This document shows, piece by piece, positions 23,960 to 37,200 of a stretch of 64,000 nt of DNA. Within the stretch, counting starts at the first letter, position 1, and every line of letters begins with the position of its first letter. The notes beneath the pieces were generated by a model that saw only the letters and a list, made by a program, of their open reading frames with translations, searched no databases and was not told the origin of the DNA. Position numbers and translations under genes: made by a program. Source of the stretch: Bolinopsis microptera (lineage: Eukaryota > Ctenophora > Tentaculata > Lobata > Bolinopsidae); contig NC_087082.1 in assembly GCF_026151205.1 (NCBI RefSeq), positions 9,434,901-9,498,900 of the forward strand, given 5' to 3'.

Positions 23960-23993
23960 TGCTGCAAACTAATATTGTTTTTAGCTACCACAT

Positions 23994-24890
23994 GGGGGGG
24001 GGGGGGGGGGGGGGGGGGGGTGCCAAAATGGCAAGTTGGTCGTTAAGCTCCGGACAGTCTATGCACGGTCCCTGCACGGTCCATGCAACAATGAACACTT
24101 GATGCACGGTCCCTGCACGGTCAGTCCCTGCAAACTCCCTGCACGGTCTATGCACGGTCCCTGCACGGTCCCTGTACAGTAACATATGAACACCGGCTAC
24201 TAGCCGGCACTCGAAAAGCGGTCACTAGCCGGCTACTAGCCGGCTAGTGACCACTTTTTAAGTGCCGGCTAGTAGCCGGCTAGTAGCCGGTTTGGGACCT
24301 CGAGAAAGTAGGTCTGCTTTAGAGCCAAGCTAATAGCCGGCTAGTGATCGGTTAGTAGCCGGCTGGTGACCGGTTAGAAGCCACTAGTGACCACTTTTCA
24401 AGTGCCGGCTAGTAGCCGGCTAGTTGCCGGTTTGGAAACCCGAGAAAGTAGGTCTGCTTTAGAGCTCAGCTAATTGCCGCGTAGTGACCGCCTAGTAGCC
24501 GGTTAGTAGCCATTTTGTGGTCACTAGCCGGTTAGTAGCCGGCTAGTGACCACTTTTTAAGTGCCGGTTAGTAGCCGGTTTGGTAATGGTAATGTGAAGT
24601 TGAGGAGCTGTTATTACAAAAGTTAACGGGTGATACTCGTAAAATATTTGTTCCATATCGTCGACGAGTCCAACTCGGCGCGCGTCCTGGTAGGTTGTAA
24701 ACCTACAATACAAAAGTGACTACTAGCCGGTTAGTAGCCGGCTAGTAGTATAGGTGTTTAATATGTTACTGTGTTTATATGTTACTGTGCAGGGACCGTG
24801 CAGGGACCGTGCAGGGACCATGCATAGACCGTGCAGGGAGTGTGCATGGACTGGCCGGAGCTAAACGACCAACTTCTCGCCAAAATGCCA
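23994..24890. mobile_element. layered foldback element with poly-G edge
   Basis: After a 27-G run (23994-24020) comes GCCAAAATGGCAAGTTGGTC...GAGCTCCGG-type sequence, whose complement is at about 24849-24890. Next inward is a GTGCAGGGACC tandem array (24056-24180, complement 24784-24840), then GCCGGCTAGTAGCCGG-type arrays on both sides, and a unique centre (24600-24710) shared with 9797-9905. The arms are thus built of three nested inverted layers. No transposase frame is seen. Confidence 0.7.
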
Positions 24891-25310
24891 AATTCTCATT
24901 CTCAAAAATTGATTTTGAGCATTTTGGACCACATTGCACTGATATGAAGATCAAGAATGATTTGGTATATTACTATTTTTGAGTGGAGCAATTTTTGAGA
25001 AAATGAGGAATCCATGCTGAATTTCTCAAATTCAAAAATAATTTTTGAGACATTTTTGAGTATTCCCGGCGAAAATGGTTAAATTCTCAGATTCAAAAAT
25101 TCTTCCTGATAATATGAACACCTTCGAATAATCTGCAATTTTCTACGATGTTCACAACTAAAGATATTTGACAAACAAGAAAGGTGGTAAAAAGTGGTAA
25201 AGTGGCAAAAAGTGGCCTTAAGACACGTGGAAAAGTTTGGAAAAGTTGGTCAGCCGTAAAGGGCACCTAATGGGACTAAAAAACGTCAAAAATCCTTAGA
25301 AAACTTCTTG

Positions 25311-25408
25311 TGTCGGCGCGGCAGATCGATTTTTTCAGACGGATTTGTCTGTACTAAGGTTCAGGATTCGAATCCCAGTGTAACCTAGTCTAGGGAGTAG
25401 CTAAGGAT
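25311..25408 (+). repeat. possible tRNA-derived SINE fragment
   Basis: GGATTCGAATCCC matches a Pol III B box. A plausible but weak A box (GTCGGCGCGGCAGA) lies about 55 bp before it, and the 23-bp tail is repeated at 22425. It does not fold into a clean tRNA. Confidence 0.35.
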
Positions 25409-26302
25409 CATTTTTAGTTTTTCTTGATTTAAAAATGTGGTTTTAAAAAAAAGTTTTTTTAACGCGAAAGTTTTTTAACGCTTTTCTGTATCGGTTATCA
25501 GACTCAACACCAAGAAGGAGTAGTATAATGCTTGGTGTAATATATTTGGCGTATCTTTAACGGAAGCTCGAGATCTGATATTTCCGTATAATCATTATGT
25601 TAATTCGGTCCCCACTGAGAACCGAATCAATTATGATCGCTTGAAAATGGGAAACATACCTTACACCGTACCTACAGTACCACATTCCACAATAACCATA
25701 TGTTTAAATGAGATTCACCATGTCTGACATTGTTGTGTAAATTTGTCTCACTGTTCCAATTACAGCATCATGGCCGCATCATATGAACAGTCACTCTAGA
25801 GGAGGCTTGTTGCATGTGTGTGGTAAAGTTTCTCTTACTCCCATAATCATGGCTCATTGTCTTCATCCACCCATTAGGTACCAATGGCAATACCATAGGA
25901 AGAGGAACAAATGGAAACTTCGATAGTTCGTTTACTCAACTTGTACTTGGGATGACTTCAAAAGTCAGCCAACGGTTGGGATGGCCGGTTGACTGCTCCT
26001 CTCCTCATCCGATTAATACACTTGGACCCCCAATTAGTTTACAAATCGTATTGTTTAAACATTTGCTTGTGTGTGTTGGACCCGTAACACGAATTGTATT
26101 TGCTGGCATATATATACTATAGTTAAAAGGCGCTTAACCCAGCACCAGGAAATTGTAAATAATACAATGAGCTGGAAGAGCTGATCTATAGTTTACACGC
26201 TCATTATGATTCTAATATATAATAAAAAGAAACACTTTGTTCTCTTTATGCCGTCCATGACCATGTAATTACGCCGCCTCGCCTGGTTGCAATGACTGGC
26301 AT

Positions 26303-26388
26303 AAGATTTACTGGGCGGCGCTCAGCCTGTCATTCCGCCGAATCTCTATTCATCTTTATGAACATAATGGCCTGGGGTCCCCAGGTAA
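26303..26388 (+). repeat. dispersed repeat, copy 2 (first at 8964-9046)
   Basis: It shares GCGCTCAGCCTGTCAT, ATTCCGCC and GCCTGGGGTCC in order and orientation with the first copy. Confidence 0.6.
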
Positions 26389-28260
26389 GCATACGATTTG
26401 TATTACAATTTAGTTATTTACACTCGACCTTTCATCTCGCGACGTTGTATTCACGAATTTGACCCTAATATTAGCGTAATGAATTAAAATTCGATTTGAT
26501 TTCGATGGCTTATACAGTTATAGGGTGAAATAATATAGCATGAGTATTTCGGTGCTTTCAAGAGCCTTTTGTCAGTCACTGCCCGAGTGCTAGACCCATG
26601 ATATCATCAATCACCTGTAGCCGGGACGGTGGAGGGGGTGCACGATCACTGTGCAGTGTGCACGTGAAGCTGTTACACAACAAACACTCTGTAATTCCAG
26701 TGGCATTGTCTCAGTGTGGTTGTGGCATTGTCTCAAACAATGTTTAAACGTCTTTACTCTAGTTTACTGTAGTTCACCTCTTATATGGTCGCCCATTCTG
26801 ATGCCCATTTCCAAGCGTTTAGGCCTATGGACACAGACTGATGTTTAACACCACAACTATATGACCCTGTAACCGTTTTGAAGCACATTAATATACACGT
26901 CAACACGACCTGGTTTAATCTTGCTTTATATACTATTCCAATAAGAATCAAGAATTTGCTCCATTATCTACTAGAAACAGGGTTAGTAGTTTGAATAATG
27001 GATCTGGTCACATGTGAGTAACATTATAGCTCACTGTGTGTGAGCAATTACATAGCTTACTTCAAACATTAACACAATGTATAATCCTCTGGTCCGCCCT
27101 ATGTAATGTAAGTGTCACCTGATCTAAGTGATGGACCCTTATCTCCATACTATATAGTGTCCTTGTCTGTATCCATGTTCACAAAATTACGTGAGATTCC
27201 CCCTTTGTTTTGTGGGGGATCTAGCTGAGCAAGTCAAATCTGTCCAAATGCTTTTATGGATGGGGATGGTTAAATCAAATTGTCGATTCCAGGATTTAAA
27301 GAACTGAACTAAAAGGTCCAGACCAATTCAATGGTAAACGTATTGGCTGATGTCCAATCACCAATTATTATGGTTTAACATTGAGTCAGGAAGCGGGCCC
27401 TTTATCTTTATCTTTATCAGTACTGTTCAAGGTTATGATCCTTAGTGGAGGGGAAATTCCTCAACTCACTTGCCATTGTTACACCATCCGTTTGGGGACT
27501 CTCAAATTAGCCTAATCAAATAGTTAATACTGAGTAGTTATGTTGTGTAGAGAGCCGTGGATCAGTCTTATTCGCGTACTGTGATGTTACATAACATAGT
27601 ACTTTATACATCCTAGGTCTAGACTTAGTTAATTTTGAGTACCAAGTTTGATTGTTCGCGAGGAAACGTCTGGTTCGTAACCCTTTGCGTCCGATATTTT
27701 CTGTGGCGTTATTATGGCCATTTATTGAGGATCCAAGCTTCTTAATTTAAATAGATAACAACCCCTCGACCAAAATTGAAGAATTTTCTTCAATTCTTTA
27801 ATAGATTTAAGTACAACCATCGACCAAAATCCGCTATAGTGCCACATTCCCAATTTTACTTCGTTGGCTCATGAGCTATGACTTGATTTTAGCTGTCAGG
27901 TGTAGTTCGATTTTCAAGCAAGTAAATTATTTTGAGAATTCGTCGTCTCACTTTGATCCGATAGATATGTGAACAGACCAGTTTGTGCAAAAACGTGCTT
28001 ATCAAGGATAGGAATCTATTTGTTTGGAAAGCTATTGTCTACAGAACCCTCATACCTGTAAGTAAAAGTTAATTTGATCTAATTTATAGTTGATGGATTG
28101 CTTTATTTGTTTTATCATTTGGTACGAGTTTTTTTTGCCAAATATGCACCTGCAGCGTGATTTATATCACGAGATGTAGCATAATTAGTTTGTCATAATC
28201 TGGAGTGTATACATGGTGAATTGTAAGTGATTTCTCAGGTAGACGACAATATAATAACTG

Positions 28261-31200
28261 ATGCCTCCACTCTGGAGGCTAGCTCTTCTCCTATGCTCCG
28301 CCTCAGCTACCATAGCAGCTGCTGACTTGGAAGATATCAAGAAGCGTGAAACGAACCAAGGTGAGAACTGAGAAGAAGAGATTAACTACAGGAATAACTT
28401 CAGTAGCCATTTCGAGTTGAGTTTTAGTCAAAATTATCAATTTTCTGCAGAAATTGTGATGAATCTCTCCGAGGCTGAAGCTATAAATATATTTACAGCA
28501 TGATTGTTTAAATTATGGAATGAATCAATAAAAGTAAAAGTGCCATTATACGCTAACTGGTAAGAGTAAGGGCACAATGCACATAGGTAATACATATTAA
28601 GGTATTTAAAAGAAGGACACACAATTGAAGACTCGTAAACCGTTATCAAAGAACTATTTCAGGAGAAAATATGTTGATCACCATTGTAAGTGCAGAAATG
28701 AAGAACCAGTTCGGAACATACCCTTCCTCAAATCTTATAGACGGAGATCTGGACAGTTTCGCTCACACATCAGAAGCTGAAGACGGTATGTGGATGCGCG
28801 TTAATCTGGAGAAGCAGTATTCTGTTACTAAAGTGATCATCTACAACAGAGTACACAGTTGCTGTCAAGACAGGATAGTTGGAGCTTCAGTCTTCATAAA
28901 GACAGGAGATGAGCATGTTACTGATTGTGGTACGATTAGCAGAACAGAAAGTTCCTACACTTTTAACTGTGAAGGAGACGGAAATGTGATTGAGTTGAGT
29001 CAGGAAGGAACGGTAGGAGTATGGAACATTGCTGAGATTCAAGTCTACGGCACACCTTCAGGTTTGGATTTATAGATAATATTTTTCAGGGAGGGGAGGA
29101 AGGATCCTTTTTTTACCCCGACAATCTTTTAAGCCATCAAGTTACGTAGGAGCAACACATGGTCGCTTGTTGGACCAAATTTTGAGACCTAAAGTTCTTA
29201 TTCTTTGGCCAGTTTTTTATATCTTCATACTGCTAAAAAGGTCATAAATGACCCAGCCAAAAAAGTTCCAATTGCATATCTGTCACGGTTTAATGACTAA
29301 AATTCGTGTTAAAGTTGATGCCGTGTTGTCAGTAAAATGGCAACAGATATAATATCTATAATCTATATCGTCTCGCTTTATATATAGTAAGATATTCACA
29401 CATGTCTTTCTGACAGTTAATGAGGAGATCGGCTTCACTGTTGAACTTGAAAGACAGACAGTCAGATCAGAGTGTAAAATACGGCTATCATTTGCAAAAA
29501 TATATTTAGTTTTACAACAAAACATCACTTTACCCTAAACAATAAACATCCTAGAAGTGACCTGCACCAGACCCGCAGTCTCAGATGCCACAATTACTCC
29601 CGCAGCTGAGACTATTGGCGATGGCGAGGTTTACACGATAAAATGTGATGAGGAATTGATCGATATAACTGATGCTGATGGTGCTAGTTCACGCAAAGCA
29701 ACATGTGATGCTGGTAAACTGTCCAAGTTGCCAATCTGTGCAGGTAATCGAAAAAATTGTTCACCTTTGTTTGTAGTAGATTTGGCCTAACGAACAGCAA
29801 GTTCCGCGATTAATTCGTGAAAATGTACACTACATTACCTCATGAAAATGTTGCTAAAAAGTTGCCGAAAAATAATACCCTTGTTTGACGATTACCTATT
29901 TTTAAGGGCTCACTAACCCATCTGTATTCTGTTAAAACTTTACTAACGTTACCAACCACCAAGCTTGCAACGTTCCCTCTAATATGGGAGTGTACACTGT
30001 AACCAATGTAACCACTCCTGGTACCTTTCTCTTGGATGGTGACTCAGTTACTGTGTCTTGTGAACACAACCTGGTTAACTTCGGCAGTGACCTTCTTACT
30101 TGTGCAACGGGTGATAAATTCCAATTTGACTTTCAACCTGAGTGCCTAAGTGAGTTTTTGCCAACCCTGATAAATGCAAAAGTTCATTGAATTCGGATGT
30201 ATTTATGTCGTAGTCATTTTTCGGCTGATTCAGTGTACTGATTGCTTCTCATTATTACAAATTTATTCTCTCCAGGTAAAGTCCCAATAACAGAAACTAA
30301 AACTTCATCTGGTGTTTCTGTACCCGCTGTAAACGATGACAGCAATTTGGAGAACATTCAATGGGTCAGGTCTAATGAACAGGAGGTCTGGATTGAAGTG
30401 TTCTTCGACTCGATCAATGCTATAAGCATCGTCAAAGTGTTCAATAAAGACGGCTGCATGGCTTCGGATTCATACGATTTAAAAATATCTGCGAAAAGAG
30501 ATGATCAGTACATCCTGGATTGCGGGAACGTTTGGTTCTGGAACGTTGGTAGTCGTTCCAGAACCAAACGATATGACTGTGCTCTTCAATTCCGATGTGG
30601 GTCGTGGTTTGAAGCAACCTCGATCAAAATAACAGATGCCAATCCAACATATGACGGAGAGAATGTCGTGATGAAAATAACAGAAGTCATTATTGGTCGA
30701 GCAGCCAGTATGTCTGTAGGTATGAAGTGTATTTGTTAACCCATACCTCCATGCTATAAGTATAGCAGTTATAAACATATTTTCTGATTTTAGCAGCTTT
30801 TTTTTCGTGTTACGTATTCATGATTTATGTTTTTTGTTGGTCTGCAGTCTTCGTAACAAGAACTTCTCCAGGTATAACCACAGAACCTACAGTTTTAAAA
30901 GAAACAGATAACAATGACGTGTCCATAATATGCACGGTGAAGTACGACCCTCTTTACTTTTTTGAAGGATTTACTTTGAGGGTTCAGCATTTTTACAAAG
31001 ACGTGGCGGGGGTGCAACCAAAACAGATATCGTCGAAGGATCTTAAGGATGGCTGTTCCTACTCTGAAGAGGAATTGGTGTATACTATTCCAGTGGCGAA
31101 TAAAGGGCACAATGGCCCTTATCGTTGTAAAGCTACAAAATGGAAGAGCATAACTCTAACACTTGCATTTGTTATCAAAGTAGCCCCAGTCATTCCTTCC

Positions 31201-34200
31201 ATAAAAACTTATCGATGTAGGGAAGTCATTTTTACTTGTAAAATCCATGGTGATAAACCGCGTGCAATAAAATGGTTCAAGGATCAATCTGAAATATCTG
31301 CTGTAGCACCGTATGAAATATATGTTACGAGTGCCGACTCCTACTCTGTTCATAGTTACTCAGCTAGCTCACTGGGTTTGGTCTGGAATGGGACCTTAGT
31401 GGTAGGGTATTCCACCTTGGTAATCACTCCGGAGGGAACAAAGACTGCTAAAGAAGTGCAGTATCGGTGTGAGGTCTACTGGGACTTGAATGGAAATGAT
31501 GTTTTGATCAGCACACATTTTAATCTCCTGGTTCACGGTGAGCTTTAAAATTTGACTTCTTGCTACGTGTTGGTTCATTGATATCATTCGTCAAGGTTCA
31601 CCTGGAAATTCATCCCTGCTTATGGTGTAGATTTATTCTAATATCATTATTCATTCTAAACGATCTAAATTATGAATTATCAGACGTTTATGTGGGTTTG
31701 GAAGAACGTGAGGTGATGACAGGAACCACAACAACACTCTCTTGTGTTGTAGACGCTCCCCCAGAGACAACCACTCCGTTTGATATCACATGGACTGGTG
31801 GCGATGTAACCTGGGACTCTAAAAATCCCACTACAATATCCGACTACTCTATATCTGCCGGAGTACTCGTAGACCAGGGAGTTGATGATAACTCAGCAGC
31901 ACCCCGGAGAAGGAGACAGGTAACCACACTTGAGGTCCTATCAGCAGCTGTTGTTCACGATCTTCAATACACCTGTACTGTGGACTCTACTACGTTTAAC
32001 CTGGAGAATGCTGACGACAAATATTATCTTAATTTGGGAGTATATGGTTAGTAATCAGGATACACGTATTTATACAGTTACCATGAATAGGATGAATAGA
32101 ATGGGGATATGTGCCAACTTGGAGTTCTAGTAAAGATTAGTTCAGCATAATGAGGTAATGAGCGATTAAGTATAGCCCCAGGTACGACCTTTATAAAAGC
32201 TCGTGAAACAGCACTCGTACGGCGTACAGTCAATCATCCCTACATAACAATAAATAAATAGAAATGTTAACACCTAGATTCTCCTCCATTTCAGATGTCA
32301 CCCCTGTTAGTAAAAACGTTTACCGAGGGGACTTCTCTTCGGAGACAATATCTTGCGTAGTAACGAACATGGTGTCTACAGAACATACCATTCTTTGGCA
32401 ACCTGATGATACGATGTCTGGTGAGGACATTACCTGGATTTCACCATCCGTCACATCAGAGTTAACCTTGAAGAAGGACCTAGTAACAGATGACCACGTG
32501 TATAGGTGTGAAGTTCAGGCTACCACTAAGTCAGAGCCTGCTTCCATCGAAGTTCATCTCAATTTCTACTGTAAGTATGAGATTTTGTTTGTTCACCCGA
32601 CGCGACAGTTACTGAGCTCTTCCAAATGTACGATATCACTAAGGTTAACGAAAGTATGTAGCTTCGTAAGGCTTCTTGAATATTTCACTAAAATTTGATA
32701 CCTGACCAATAAGTTATTGGTCAGGTATCAAATAATATTGGCAATAACCTTGTGAATTTATTTCAGCAATCGAAATTAGTCAGTCTGTAGAAATCCGAAC
32801 ACTGAGCGAGGCTGTCACCTTAACTTGTAAGGTAACAGAAATAAGTCATGACATGTCGATCGCCTGGTTATTCACACCAAATTACATGAGTGAGTTAATG
32901 TTTCATCAAGAGTTTGATGTGGAATCAAGTTTGAAGTTCAGTGAGCTGAATGTGGTTAGGGAGGCGACAGAGCAAGATAGGGCCTACACCTGTAGGGTGT
33001 CCTCTACTCAGCAAACCTTTACTACTTCAACAGCTCGGGAATTTACTGTGGACCTCAATGTTTATGGTAAGTAAGGTGATGGAGTGTATGATAACATGAT
33101 CAGAGGTTTTCGTACGTCGAAGAATTGCCGTATGAAAATGTTTTGGAGAGTAAATTGTTTAAACTGATAGTTAGATATTAAGCGAATGCTAACTAGAACT
33201 TTCTGTCAGACGTAAATGTTATCAACAAAGACATCCAAAAAGACAGTATTGGTGAACAAATAATGATCACTTGCGAAGTATCAGGGATATCAGTTGATCC
33301 AGAGATAATTTGGTCAAACACAGATCAAAATGGAGCGGTTCAAGATAGTGATGCCGGAACTTTCGTTAACAATAGGAAAACATCCGTTTTGACTGTAACT
33401 TTGAATTCGGCAGAGGACACACAATTCTTTTGTAAGATTGAAAGCGATGAAACAAAGAAGTTGACTGGGACACAAGAAACTGCAGCCATATTTGTTTATG
33501 GTAAGAATTTTAACAGGATAGTATTCATTGCAATAAAACATTGTCTTCACCAATTTCTCCTGTGTATCTTCAAAATTATCATTATCCCAAATTCTCAGAC
33601 GTTGAACCGAAGAGTACAGAAGTGATAAAGAACACGGAAGCAAAGATATCATGCACAATAACTGACATTTCCGCGGCTATGAAAATAACATGGTCGGAGC
33701 TTATAACATCGGGTGACACGACCCCCATCTCCGTCTCAGATACATTTTATCCGAAAAATGAAAACCAGATCAGCATAATCACAGTGACATCAGAAGTAGC
33801 AACCTCTGACAAGGTGTTCACTTGTACGGTTTCTTCCCTGCAGAACCCAACATCTGACCAAACAAACTTTCAAGTTGAACTGAAGGTGTATGGTGAGTTA
33901 TATTTGACGATACGCTTGATTTTGATAGACAAAAGAGTGGATTATTTAATTTTATTAAGTTAACAAATTAACGTATTCACAAACGAATATTATGGAGCGT
34001 TTCATAATCTTCTAGAACCTGCACAATTATTGCTGTCCTTAATATAGTTTTGTCTTCTTCAGATGTTGCTGTAAACGGACGGGAAGTCTCCAAAGGAACA
34101 ACTACGACATTAACCTGCGTTGTATCCAACCTGTCTCAGATAAAACTGATACAATGGCACGACGAAGCTGATAAAATACAAGCCTCTGTTCATGTTGATG

Positions 34201-37200
34201 AAGATATTACTGCTGGGGGATCTCAACGTTCAACACTAACAATCCCCAATCCAACTGAGTCTAAAGTGTTCACGTGTCGAGTATTTTCTACTCTCTACCC
34301 TGACAGTCCTCCCTCTGATACACCTGTTCAACTTTACGTTTACGGTAATTACCTTAAATTTAAAAAATTCACGAACATTTTTGTCGTGACATTGAGTGTT
34401 TCTACTTCATTTCTCCATTGAATTCGCAAAAATTGATGACGCGAAAATGATCCAGTTTTAGAAATCCACCAAAATGAATGCCCGCTAAAATATCTGGTTT
34501 AACAGTATGTTATAACTGCAGATAAAATTGTTTTACCTTTTGTAGTGCATACCAAGACCAATCAACTAAAAATTTTACAGAGGTAGCTGGACCTAGCATA
34601 GAAGTAAAAACAGGAGTAACCGTTACTCTCATCCTCACCATCTCCAATGTACGGGAAATTGGCGTTACTGTCACGTGGAAAGATAGCTCAGGCAATGTAT
34701 TGGACGTGGGAACGGAATCTGAATACTCCGAAGAGGTTCAAGTATCCACACTGAGTCTACAAAACGTTCAGTTAGAGTCCGTCTACACTTGTGCAGTGAA
34801 TTCAAAGGAATTTGCGGAATCGGAGTCGGCAGATCATGTTATCACATTGAAGACTTATGGTGATTCATTTCATTGCTTTATAGCCTTTAAACCCACTTTT
34901 TATTGCAAATGGTCGAATAAGAGTTCGTTATGGAGACATTGCATTGTGAGCACGCGTCCCTTATAATGATGCTATTAACTAATTAACTTATTAACACTGA
35001 AATCAACATTCGTTCTTATCAGACGTGATACCTTCACCGGACCACCTAGTGAAGACTGGAACAGAGGTAACTTTATCTTGTGAGATATCAGACCTTGATG
35101 AAGCAGTCAGTGTTGAATGGTTGAAAGATACAACAGTCATTTCACACGGAGGAGACTACACTGTGTCACTAAGCAATCTGGAGTCTGGTAAACAAACAGC
35201 GACTTTGCTAATAGGAGGGGCAGCAGTAAAACAGGACTCTGATTACACTTGTAGAGTAAAGTCAATACAGTATGACTCGTCACCCTACTCGGACACACAA
35301 ATCAGATTGGAAGTGTATGGTGAGTTTTAACCAAACTAACCACAGTTATGATTCGGATAGTTACTTTTGTGGATGGTTAAAATTATGCGTGACTAAGATT
35401 ACATACTTTTTTAGTTAGTAAGACATAATAATTAATACTTTAACTGATAACAACTCTTGATATTGGCTTTTGAGTGGTGCAATGTGTTACCTGTGCATTT
35501 TTCAGAGGTGGAGATGACCTCACAAGCTGTTATAGTCGGCGGTGCAGCAACCATAACATGTGCAGTAACTGGACTAGGATCCAATACTGCCGAAATCTCT
35601 TGGCTTCCAGATGCTAGCGGACCTGTTTCAACTGGAGATCTTGATACGAACATTAGTTCCCGAACATCAACGCTTACAATAGCTAAAGTGACTCAAGAGA
35701 CATACAATATAAATTTCATTTGTGTGGTCAAATCGGACTCAGAGAAGTACTCAAACTCTCCTGCGTCAAATACTGAGAAACATGTCAATTCTTTCAGTAA
35801 GTATTCAATAATCAATACAGGTCGAGGCTATGTCTGCTGATTTCCTAAACAGTTTCAAGCGTATCTCCATTTTATCAATCGTCACACATAAGTTAGAACA
35901 TTGTTGTATTTTATATTCATTAACAATTTCTAGGTGTAGAAGTGAGCCACAGAGAGGTGAAGAAGAACACGGAAACGGAGATATCGTGCACCATAACAGA
36001 AATTGGAGCTGCTATGGAGATTACTTGGACAGGCTATACAAATAAGAACTACTTTAACTTATCGCCAGCAGTGGCAATTGGCCGTGATTCTGAGTCGCAG
36101 ACCAGTACTCTTATTGTCGGATCGGAAGCAGTAGTTGCCGATGCTACTTATACTTGCACAGTATCTTCTGTGGTAGAAGGGAACCTATTTGAAACCAAGA
36201 ACTTTGACGTTCAACTATTTGTCTACGGTAAGAGGAAAACATGTACTCTGCATTCGATACTTAAATATTAGTTAAATACTTGTACAAGTACGAATAAGTT
36301 TATTTGTACAATAAAAATATTTACAATATTTACAAATTTTGAACTTCATTAACGCTTAATTAAAATTGCAACAACAACTCACATCCCCCTCTAGATGTGA
36401 ACGTTCACGACAGAGAAGTAGCTAAGGGGACCACAACTACACTAACCTGCATCGCGTCTGAGTTAACTCAGGAAATGGAGATCAAGTGGATCCTCGAAGA
36501 TGTAGAATTGGTGTCGAGTAATGAATACACAGTAACTGAAGTGAACAATAATGGCTTATATGAATCACAAGAATCAAAATTAACTATTCTCAACCCAACT
36601 AAATCAGAAGACTTTACCTGCCGAGTATCCTCGACTCTTTATCCGGAGAGTCCTAGTTCTGAAACCGTTGTCCATCTCTACGTTTTCGGTAAGCTATCAC
36701 ATATTTACTCTTATTTACTCTAATTAACTCCAATATCACGATCTATATGTATTCTTTTGATCTCGTATCGTATTAGTTAACCTGTTAACCAAGCCACTCA
36801 CAGATATAGCAGTAACAGGAGTAGAAGTTAAACAAGGAGAGGCTGCCTCACTTACCTGTACCGTGACTAACTTTCTTACAAGGTGTGTAACCGTCGAATG
36901 GAAATATAAGCAAGTGACAGTTATTGAACCTACTGATTACAATGAAGTTTCTGTACTGAGTTTGAAAGACGTTCAATCAGATTCTGTGTACACTTGTGTG
37001 GTAAAATCTAAAGAATTTCCTGAATCAGAGGCGACTGAGGAGACTGTAAACTTGAAAACATACGGTAATTTAGTTATTTATAGTTTATCAAATTGTTATT
37101 TCCGTCTCAGCCCTTACAATTCTACGTTCCCCCTTTTAAAATCTCTTCTCTAATTATAATATCAGTTATCAATCATCCTCAGTCGTTACACCAAAACACC

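Larger units (their letters stand above)
24891..28260. other. repeat-bearing intergenic region upstream of the GPCR
   Basis: No convincing coding exon. Near 24890-25100 there are repeated ATTTTTGAG motifs. A dispersed repeat lies at 26303-26388 and a SINE-like segment at 25311-25408. The GPCR promoter should be near 28.2 kb, where TTTCTCAG ends 22 bp before the start codon. Confidence 0.4.
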
